This document shows, one piece after another, positions 56,766-64,000 of a stretch of DNA of 64,000 bases; position 1 is the first letter of the stretch; every line of letters starts with the position of its first letter. The translations under genes were made by a program, and so were the position numbers. The notes below the pieces were generated by a model. That model saw only the letters and a list, made by a program, of their open reading frames with translations. It had not been told where the DNA came from and did no database searches. The stretch covers positions 3,185,001-3,249,000 of the forward strand of contig JAWHQI010000229.1 of the NCBI GenBank assembly GCA_033032865.1, read 5' to 3'. This DNA is from Dactylorhiza incarnata. Taxonomy: Eukaryota > Streptophyta > Magnoliopsida > Asparagales > Orchidaceae.

Positions 56766-56811
56766 CTCTGATACCATATTGAAATTTTTGTGTGCTACCA
56801 ATCAAGGATAC
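56766..56811 (-). other. Copia-2 primer-binding site and 5' LTR stub
   Basis: The complement of 56766-56776 is TGGTATCAGAG. From 56780 the sequence matches the 3' LTR start for about 32 bases and is then cut by E3. GATAC (56807-56811) is the presumed E3 target site. Confidence 0.85.
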
Positions 56812-57417
56812 TATTGACGCCAGGAAAATCCTGACCTCAAAATTCGGACCGATGCAGCCGGAGGCTACTCGCCCAGCAGTCCAACGAGATGACCTGGCTG
56901 GCGACTACTACGGAGCTAGAAGAGCAACAAACAGGACCCCAGGTGCTGCGGCAGGGAGGTCCCACCACGTACCCAGAAGCTCCGAAGAGACTTCCCCTCC
57001 AAGACCAAAGAATGGCCGAGCAAGGTACGAGGAAGGCACCGACTTGGCTAGCAAGGGTTCCAGAAGCTCAAGCACAGGTGCCAATCCAAGTACCCCTGGG
57101 GTCCTATTTATAGGAAAACCAAGGGGTAGGGGGGGTTTTTATAGCCCACCCCCCGACCCGGCGACTATGGGTTACTCGGCGAGTACCATGCCAAGTCGCC
57201 CATCTGGCGAGTATTGGGAACTGCTCGCACACGCCGGGCCAATACTCGCTAGGTCTTCTGTTCCATGCTCGCCAGCCTAGCGAGTATTGGCTGTTTACTC
57301 GCCGAGGTCTTCTCCACTTCTGCCTTGAACTGCCGGTCTTTGTGTTGACCTCTTTGACTTTGACTTCTGCCTACGTGGCCTTGGGGGGGTCCACCCTCGG
57401 AGAATGAGGGTTGTACA
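56812..57417 (-). repeat. E3 3' LTR (606 bp)
   Basis: On the element strand it starts TGTACAACCCTCATTCTCCG and ends GGCGTCAATA. A TATA box (complement of about 57102-57113, CCTATAAATAGG) is present. No long tandem array occurs in this LTR, unlike E1 and E2; GCGAGTA / TACTCGC words are frequent instead. Confidence 0.85.
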
Positions 57418-57429
57418 CAATCCCCGCTC
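57418..57429 (-). other. E3 polypurine tract
   Basis: The complement reads GAGCGGGGATTG, the same 12 bases next to the 3' LTR in E1 and E2. It shows that the adjacent sequence to the left is the 3' LTR and fixes the element strand as minus. Confidence 0.88.
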
Positions 57430-57540
57430 TTTGCGAGTAACGCAGTTGCTCGGAAAGAATCATCCAACCCTTATTCGACGAGCAGCCTTATGGGCGAGTA
57501 TTAGCTGATAATCGGCATCTCGCTGGTCGACGCTCGAACT

Positions 57541-57550
57541 CTATAAATAG
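57541..57550 (+). promoter_or_regulatory. TATA box of antisense gene A
   Basis: CTATAAATAG lies 46 bases upstream of the gene A start codon, on the strand opposite to the element. At the usual ~30-base spacing the transcript would start near 57575 with a leader of about 20 bases. Confidence 0.7.
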
Positions 57551-57596
57551 AGGGGCAAGGGTCTCTGACGGCACGCTCTTTCTGAACTCGCTCAAG

Positions 57597-59190
57597 ATGG
57601 TGCGCGACTATGCTGCTGAGGCTAAGGCGGCCATGGCTGGTCTTGTCGGCCTATTTGATGGTATTTCGCTCCCTCCTCACCCAGATCTTACATCTGGCGA
57701 CCTTCCATCTTCTAAGAAGAGGAAGAGGCTCGCCCAGAAGAAGAAGAAGAAGGAAAAGAAGAAAGCCGCCGAGGAGGAGGTCGCCGCTCCCTTGGGCGAC
57801 CAACACCAACAGCTGCTGGACGATCTGGGACTTTCCAATGAGGGCGACTCGCCGGTCACGGAACCTCCTGCTTCTAAGGTCGTCGAGGGGGCGAGCATTC
57901 CCGAGACCTCGGCCCAGAATCTGCCGGAGAGTCTCGCTCCTGTGCGAGGTGCGAGTAATATACTCGCCATTGTCAAATTTTGATTTCTTTCGTCTTGCTT
58001 TGCAGAGTTAATCGCCCCTTTTCTGTTTTAACAGAGTCGTCTACCCTTGGCGCTCAGGAGGGTCCTCTGGACGTAGCTCCTCTGAGGTCGTCGCCCATGG
58101 TCTCGCCTCGGGGTGGAGGTCGCTCAGGGCGAGTTCTTCACAGCTCCTCGCTGGAGAAGAGGCCGATGAGCGAGCAACATGCTCCTTTGGCGAGCATCGT
58201 GCCTCCGCCTCCACCGCCTTTTCAATCTGTAGAGACGGCGAGCAGCTCGCAGCTGCCCGCAGGTGGACTTCCGCCACCTCCTCCGTTTCCTCCTTCTGCT
58301 ACCCTTCAGGGCGATCAGCGCCCTTCGACTTCTACTGCACCTTCGACTCACCAGGGCGAATCCTCGCGCCGTGGCGGGACTGGGGGCTCTTCGGGCTTCT
58401 TCGCTCCCAGAGGGGGAGGGCGACCAGGTGATAATCGCGGTCGGGGGAACGCGCCTCCCAGCCGGGATCCGGCGATTGGGGGCTCTTCGCGGCGAGACGA
58501 CCACCATCGCAGCACATCTCCTCGCCGGGCAAGGGTCTCTCCTCGCCGTCGTTCACGCAGTCCTAGGCCAGGTATTTGGTCGTTATTTTCAATAGTCGCT
58601 ACTGTCTTCACTTCGCTTTTTGCTTCGTCATCTAAGTTCTAACACTCTTACCTTTTTTGGCAGCTCGCGCCCATACCCCTATTGGAGCCTTGATCGACGC
58701 GGTCGGGCTTCCTTCTCGCGAGTACCAGGAGAGGGCTACTCGCGCAATTCTGGAGCTGGAGTCCAAGCTGGAGCGCCTGGCGATTTGTGAGCCTCATCGC
58801 CGCCTGTCCGAGGTTGAATCGCGAGTTGAGCGCCTGGCGAGCTCTGACGCTCATCGTCGTTTGACCGAGCTGGAGGTGCGAGTATCGCGGCTGGAAGAGT
58901 TCGATACTCGCCTGGCTGGTGCAGAATCTCGCCTTCATACGGTGGGCGACCTGGAGCGCAGACTGGCGAGGATCGAGCATCGCCAACAGCTGCATCATGA
59001 CGAGTTGGTGGGGATGCGCGCGAGCATGGGCTCGGTTGGTCGGCTGGCGAGGATCGAAGACCAACTGCGTCAGGGCGAGGACGCGATGTCTCTGGCCTTT
59101 GAGCACTTCAAGCGTGCTCGCAGCATGGGCTTCGTTGGGCGACATCCTCAGCCTCCGGATTTTCAAGCGAATCTCCAAGCACCTCCCTAG
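57597..59190 (+). CDS. Antisense gene A in E3: nuclear-type coiled-coil protein, three exons
   Basis: Proposed exons 57597-57948, 58035-58571 and 58664-59190 give 471 residues. Donors CGAG/GTGCGAGT and CCAG/GTATTTGG and acceptors TTAACAG and TTGGCAG leave introns of 86 and 92 bases, both phase 1, and all joins are in frame. Exon 1 has a Lys-rich stretch (SSKKRKRLAQKKKKKEKKK, about residues 38-56), likely a nuclear signal. Exon 2 has poly-Pro segments (about 172-205), RGG-like repeats (APRGGGRPGDNRGRGN) and an Arg/Ser end (SPRRRSRSPRPG). Exon 3 is a long coiled coil (ELESKLERLAICEPHRRL, repeated HRRL units, about 320-455). I do not recognise a named family. It may assist or regulate the element. 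Confidence 0.72.
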
Positions 59191-59578
59191 ACGCTGCTTT
59201 TTCTCCATTTTTCTTCTTTCTACGCTATGTCGCCTTTTGGCGAGTAGCTCTGTACTGCTGAACTATTGCCTGATTTGATGTAATATTACTTCGGCGAGTA
59301 TTAGAAAACTCGTCGTTTACTACTTGTTCTGCCTTCTTCTTTCTGTGATGGATTTTATCTTGATTTTTTCTCTATCTTCTTTTATTTTGGCGAGTAGCTA
59401 TCTATTCCTCGCCTTATGCATAGCGAGCTTTTTCCGCGCCTTTCCTTGCAGGTCTTCTCGCTTGGGAGGTCGACTTCTTGCTGACGCGCGTCGCTGAGTT
59501 GGCGATTACAACGTAATACTCGCCACCCCCTTATTCCTAATCGCGCCGTCGTGCTCGATACGCCAAGCTACCCGACCA

Positions 59579-59588
59579 CTATAAATAG
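59579..59588 (+). promoter_or_regulatory. TATA box of antisense gene B
   Basis: CTATAAATAG lies 128 bases upstream of the chosen ATG and is followed at once by 16 G's (59588-59603). It resembles the gene A and LTR TATA boxes, so gene B appears to have its own promoter rather than being read through from gene A. Confidence 0.65.
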
Positions 59589-59716
59589 GGGGGGGGGGGG
59601 GGGTGAGTCTTAAATACGCTTTTGGCGATCTTCTGAGCTCTCGTGCGAGTATCTTCCGTCTCCCTTTCCTCTTCGTGCTTTCTTGGATACTCGCCTTTCT
59701 TCCCTTCCTTCAAAAG

Positions 59717-61658
59717 ATGGCCGATGAGGCGACCATCCGGCGTGCCAATCACGCCCAGAACTTTGCGGCGACCACCTTCAAGAAGTCGATCACTACTGAG
59801 AAGGAGTTGGAGGTCGTCAGGGCGAAGTACCTCCCGCCAGGGTACATCGCTAGGCTTCCTCGCCAGGGAGAGCGACTAAATTCCATTCTGGGTGATGGGC
59901 GAGTACTCCCTACTCGCCACTTCGAGGTGGGCCTGCGACTACCACTGTGGACGGAGTTCTCCCAGATACTCCGCTACTTTGGGATAGTCCCCGCCCAGAT
60001 CAACCCTAACGGGGTGGCGATGATCGTGGGCTTCCTCTGCTATTTGCGCGACCAGGGGATCTCCTTCGACCTTTCCGTCTTTCGGCGAGTATTCAACTTC
60101 ATGGCGACAGGCGAGGGCGTCATCTTCTTCTGCAGCCATGTCTGCACGCTGGTCGGCACTGCGAACAAGAATCATCGCTGGGGAGAGCGATTAGTCGTCA
60201 TTTCTGGCGACTTTCAAGCGATCCCCGACAAATCCTTCCAGCCACCGGAGAGCGTCTTCGGGACTTCCTTCCTAAGCGAGGGTGGCGGGAAGCTGCTCGA
60301 GTCCTTCAAGAATCGCCGTCTTGATGTGGTGCACTGGAGGAGGCGAGTAGATGATCTCGCCGAGGTTTTCGTAGGCGAAGGTAATCTACTGTGCGAGTAT
60401 TCGCAATACTCGTTCTTCGTCTTCCACTTGGCGACTAACTGGATTTATCACTTCTCTTCCTACAGCAGTCCACGTCCTGCCGCGCGAGCTTCTTCCCGCG
60501 GTGGTGAAGACGACTACTTCCACCCAGGGAGGCACAGGGACCTCTGCTCGCGGGGATGGGGCCTACTCGCCCATCGACTTGTCGCCGGGAGGTGATGAGA
60601 CCCTGGTCGCCGGCGAAGGCTCTGGGCCGCTGAAGAAGCGGAAGGAGAGGGGCGAGCACTCCGAGCCCTCGAGGAAGAAGAAGGAGCTCGCCCACAAGGA
60701 TAAGGGCAAGAAGGCGGATCCTTCTGAGGCCGGCGAGCCCTATACCCACCCAAACTTCAACTTGGGTGTTCGTGGCGAGGACGCCTATGGACGCCGCCTA
60801 GTCGCCTGGTCGGAGGGCGACCATGTGGTGTCCCTGAGCTCCAACCTCCCGCCCTGGTCAGAGGACTGGGAGGATCAAGGCGAGGCTTTTGACGTGCTCC
60901 ACGCCGTCTATGGTCGCGAGGACGCGGAGAGGCTGCGGGAGGAATCCTCCGAGTATCTGGCGCACCAAACCTCGCGATCCCTGCTGCGATCTGCCGAGCT
61001 GGCCCATTCGACGGCGAGGAGGTTGCTGGAGTACGAGGAGACCATCCGGATCAGTACAAAGAAAATGATCGCCATGGGGCTCAAGGCGAAGGAGCATGAG
61101 GTACTCGCTTCTCTTTGATACTCGCCTCCGGGATAGTCGCCCCTTTGCCGAATAATTTACTGACTTTGTGTCTTCTTGCTTTTGAAGGTCGCCGAGGTGG
61201 AGATGGCGACAAAGATGTCCCAGCTGGAGAAGGAGCTGGAGGATACTCGGCAAACCTTGGAGGCCGCCCAGGTGCGAATCGCTGAGCTAGAAACTCGGCC
61301 TGCCGAGCAACGGCCAGCGGTGGCGGGCCCCTCTAGGGTCGGTAAGCAGATTCGGATGCATGGCGACGACATGCCACGAGTTCGCCGAGAGATCGCACGA
61401 GCTACGGGGACCGTCATCCTGAGTCAGCTGAAGGCGGATGATCTCCTGAAGCCGGCCGCAATGGAGTTGAGGGTGGAGGACATCATCCCGGCGCTGCTCG
61501 CCGAGGAGTCCACCTCCCCTTTGCGAGCATCCTCGCCGCCGTCCAGTGATGCCGAGTATGACGACTCTGAGGAGGATGAAGATGATGATGCTGATGATGG
61601 CGACGATGATGGGGGCGACGAGCCAGATGTAGACATTTTGGGCGAGGACGTCGCCTAG
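59717..61658 (+). CDS. Antisense gene B in E3: Transposase_28-like ('gypsy type transposon') protein, three exons
   Basis: Proposed exons 59717-60380, 60466-61100 and 61188-61658 give 589 residues. Donors GAAG/GTAATC and TGAG/GTACTC and acceptors CCTACAG and TTTGAAG leave introns of 85 and 87 bases in phases 1 and 0, all in frame. The ATG is the first after the TATA box in this frame. Residues about 66-170 (FEVGLRLPLWTEFSQILRYF, GIVPAQINPNGVAMIVGFL, VFRRVFNFM, NHRWGERLVVI) resemble the plant Pfam family Transposase_28, whose biochemical role is unknown. Then come a basic stretch (KKRKERGEHSEPSRKKKE, about 278-295), a coiled coil (about 375-470) and a strongly acidic tail (about 553-585). The layout suggests a nuclear or chromatin-associated protein; that is inference. 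Confidence 0.78.
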
Positions 61659-61659
61659 T

Positions 61660-63290
61660 CGCCTGGGCTCCCTTTTTGCTCGCCCGGCGACCTTTTGTAA
61701 ACATCTTGAAGATTCTTTTGTAATATTCATCAAATATTTACATATGAAAAGGACAAATGTTTTGCTCGCCTGTCTCCTTGGTCCTTGCTTCTTTTTCTGA
61801 ATGCCGCTTAGGCTCCTAGGCTCGAGGCGAGATTGAGTGATCGCTAGGCTCTTAGGATTACGGCGAGGTTGCGTGTACCTCTATACTCGTACTTATATAC
61901 TCGCACCTCCATGCTCGCATATGTACACTCGCACCTCCATGCTCGCACATGTATACTCGCCTAGGTACTCGCACATGCATGCTCGCCTTCTGCAATGTTT
62001 CCCTTGAGGGAGTTGAACTGTGGAGGCTACTCAGAGGGTTTAGAGGGACACGTGCTCTCAAGGTCTTGCCTGGTACCTGGTGAAGAGTTTATCAGACTCG
62101 TTCAACAATAATGAATTTTTTAGGGAAAAGAGATAGGGAACGGCAGTTGGGGAGGCCTGGAGGGACACATCTTCCCGAGGCCTTCATCCTACTTGGATGC
62201 CGGAAGATCTCCTTTCTTTTAGTTGTTCAAATCGGTCCTGTCCTTTTCATCGTTGGAACGTCGGCTTCCAGGCTCTCCCCTGGCAATCTCTTCAGTCGGA
62301 CGAGAAATGCAGTCGGTGGGAACCGCGGCCAACATGCAAGGGAGGAGCTGATCTCGGCCGTCATTGCAGAGGCTTGGTCTTAAGGGATCGCACACCCGAG
62401 GCACTGTCCCATCATCCGTTCTGAGTTTTTACGAGGGTTAAGCCGGAATATCGTGTTCCAACTCGCGATGGTGATTGTTGATGTAGGACGACGTCAAGCA
62501 GGGAGTGGCAGTCGGGGAGATCCAAGGGGACACACCATCCCGAGGCCTCCATCCTACTTGGATGCTGAATGTGGATCGGACCTGCTTCCTGTTGCTCAGG
62601 GAGTTTAGCAGGGAGTTAAGCACACTTTAGGCACAATAACTCATATGATCTAACACAGTAACTTAGAAAATGAAATGCTTTGCTGCGAGCTTTTCAGCTT
62701 TCAAGGGTACACGACGCCTTTTTTTTTCAAGGGTCCCCTGAGCTAGTGAAATCGATCATTCATTCGCCGAATCGGAAGGTCGGCGTCCAGACTTCTTCCC
62801 GGTAATCTCTACAGTCGGACGAGAAATACAGTCGGTGGGAACCGCGGCCAACATGCAAGGGGGGAGCTGATCTCGGTCGTCATTGCAGAGGCTTGGACTT
62901 AGGGGAACGCACACCCGAGGCACTGTCCCATCATCCGTTCTGAGTTTTTACGAGGGTTAAGTCGGAGGCTCATTTTCCAACCTAGCGTGGAGATTGACTT
63001 CACCTGACTTCTTTATTATGAAAACTTTGTTAATGTGAAAGAAGCTGCCTTCTCCCATATTTCAGGGAGGTGATTATTGTATTTATGGATAATACGTTTA
63101 CAGAGGTGAGATGTGTACATACTCCCGCCTTTTCAGGGTACCGCCTTTCCGGGTGTTTCTTAACAGCTCCCCTTCACGATGAAGGGTTCTTCCTGTCGTG
63201 GAATGAGCTTCCCGACGACGGCTGCTTTTCCTGTCGCGTCCGCCTTCTTTCGCTTACCTGAGAAAGCAAAAAGGGGAGTCATCCACGATC
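61660..63290. repeat. E3 internal non-coding region with direct repeats
   Basis: After gene B there are T-rich poly-A-like signals (61695-61745), then a short array of TACTCGCACCTCCATGCTCG words (61885-61985). A block at about 62297-62445 (GACGAGAAATGCAGTCGGTG through CATCCGTTCTGAGTTTTTAC) recurs at 62818-62967 with few changes. A second pair is at about 62140-62205 and 62503-62570 (CCATCCTACTTGGATGC). No pol coding sequence is present where it would be expected. Confidence 0.75.
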
Positions 63291-63291
63291 G

Positions 63292-63951
63292 TCATTCTTC
63301 TCTCCTTGATCTCCAGGTCGTCAAACGTGTGCGTGAGAATGACGTAAAGATGACACGGACAGATCCCCCGTTGCACTCCAGGATTCGGTTGACGGTAAAG
63401 TCTTCGACTATCGCATCAATCACATGGGCCTCATGGAAGGGATTCTCATCCCTGAACATGCCCTCCTCTGCGAAAGTGATTTCTTCTAGCGGGGATGGCG
63501 CTTGAGAGGTTGGAGCGAAGTCTTGGCGGTAGGTCTGGTGGAAATTCGCCTCGCGGAAAGATCCGAGCTCCGCTTCTCCAAAACTCACTCCTACTTCCCC
63601 GGCCTTGATACTTCCTTGACATCCTTGGCTGACCCGATCCCTATGCCTCCTCCAGCTATTCCTCCGGTTACGTCTCTTCCCTCGACGGATAGGGTCGTCT
63701 CTCCCCGAGCAATAATTCATCGTGGGATCTATGAATCCTTCTGGCACCGGTGCGGCAACGGTCTCCTTGCAGAAGGGGCTCCTCCCTCCTACTCGGCGAC
63801 GATCCTCAACTTGGCGAGTATCACCCCCATACTCGCCATATGGGCGAGTATCCGGGTATCTCCCCTGCTCGCCGGGCTCGCGGAAGCGGATCCTTTGCGA
63901 GGTTGGCTGGTAGAATTGCGACCTCCTTGGTCGCTCGGTTTCATCCTCCAT
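63292..63951 (-). pseudogene. E3 gag-protease remnant with internal deletion
   Basis: The frame starts MEDETERPRRSQFYQPTSQR. It then has SPFCKETVAAPVPEGFIDPT and MNYCSGRDDP, matching the start of E1 capsid (APVPEGFRGPEMSYYSGKND). Directly after that, capsid and knuckle are missing, and the sequence passes through a basic stretch to ITFAEEGMFRDENPFHEAHV and FTVNRILECNGGS, which resembles the gypsy aspartic protease. The catalytic Asp-Ser/Thr-Gly is replaced by ECNGG. It soon ends. So this copy keeps only the Gag start joined to an inactive protease remnant. Confidence 0.7.
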
Positions 63952-64000
63952 GTGCTCCTTTCCTGCTCGCCGGGGGGGACTCCCTCCCTCGGATGGAACT

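Larger units (their letters stand above)
46545..56811 (-). mobile_element. Copia-2: Ty1-copia retrotransposon, split by E2 and cut by E3
   Basis: Minus-strand order from the right: 5' LTR stub (56780-56811), primer-binding site (complement of 56766-56776 reads TGGTATCAGAG), gag (56713), protease and integrase to 54057, then E2 (48901-54056), then RT and RNase H (48900-47377), polypurine tract AAGGGGGAG (complement of 47383-47391) and the 3' LTR (46545-47373). If the E2 duplication CCAAC is counted once, the halves fall in the same frame. The rest of the 5' LTR is displaced by E3. Confidence 0.92.
56812..64000 (-). mobile_element. E3: Tat-like LTR element with two antisense genes (5' end outside window)
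   Basis: From the left: 3' LTR (56812-57417, plus strand from TATTGACGCC to GGGTTGTACA), polypurine tract (complement of 57418-57429, GAGCGGGGATTG), two plus-strand gene units (57541-61658), a non-coding repeat region (61660-63290), and a minus-strand gag-protease remnant (63292-63951). The 5' LTR lies beyond the window. RT, RNase H and integrase are absent here. LTR ends, polypurine tract and an upstream GGAGGTCCCACCAC word are shared with E1. It inserted in the Copia-2 5' LTR. Confidence 0.85.

Noticed and set aside
59603..59716. Upstream extension of gene B by 38 codons
   Set aside because: The extension has no ATG (it begins at GTG directly after the G-run) and would start before the expected transcription start.

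Overview
The window is nuclear DNA from a flowering plant. The evidence is a single-exon, 766-residue E-class pentatricopeptide-repeat (PPR) gene and a dense load of plant transposon lineages: Ty1-copia, Ty3-gypsy Athila-, Tat- and chromovirus-like elements, hAT, PIF/Harbinger, Helitron and MITEs. Species cannot be decided from sequence alone. The PPR gene (39385-41685, minus) is the only convincing host gene. No tRNA, rRNA or CRISPR locus was seen. The rest is transposons nested in transposons, plus AT-rich unassigned DNA.

Layout. 1-663: LTR of an element running off the left edge. 2178-2294: Tourist-like MITE. 2391-9885: degraded Ty1-copia (Copia-1) carrying a 735-bp inverted-repeat element and a 4.2-kb hAT. 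9886-12268: unassigned. 12549-33661: two Helitron copies head to head, forming one nested palindrome with its axis near 23378. The left arm holds E1 (Tat-like LTR element, 13815-18860) and a PIF/Harbinger (19659-23122). The right arm holds a hAT-type MITE (26375-26819) and an Athila-like element whose two LTR copies are inverted (26999-32536). For three of these insertions the partner arm still shows the empty site. 34263-36930: TIR fragment and truncated chromovirus-like element. 36931-43470: mostly unassigned DNA around the PPR gene. 43471-46293: solo-LTR-like sequence, minisatellite, copia RNase H remnant and a 602-bp non-autonomous hAT. 46545-56811: a second Ty1-copia (Copia-2, minus), split by E2 (48901-54056) and cut by E3 (56812 to beyond the right edge).

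E1, E2 and E3 share LTR termini (TGTACAACCC at the start, usually TTTCAACA at the end) and a polypurine tract GAGCGGGGATTG. E1 and E2 also share the same 20 bases after the 5' LTR. All lack a usable pol. They are filled with hairpin-prone tandem repeats and look like a non-autonomous Tat-related group.

The most interesting content is inside E3. On the strand opposite to its gag remnant it carries two tandem gene units. Each has a TATA box, three exons and short introns whose phases join exactly. Predicted products are a 471-residue Lys/Pro/Arg-Ser-rich coiled-coil protein and a 589-residue protein with a domain resembling the plant 'putative gypsy type transposon' (Transposase_28) family, followed by a basic stretch, a coiled coil and an acidic tail. 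Second is the Athila-like element with two U3 ends facing outward and a perfect 5-bp target duplication, implying that an already rearranged cDNA was integrated. All assignments were made by eye; no database search was run.
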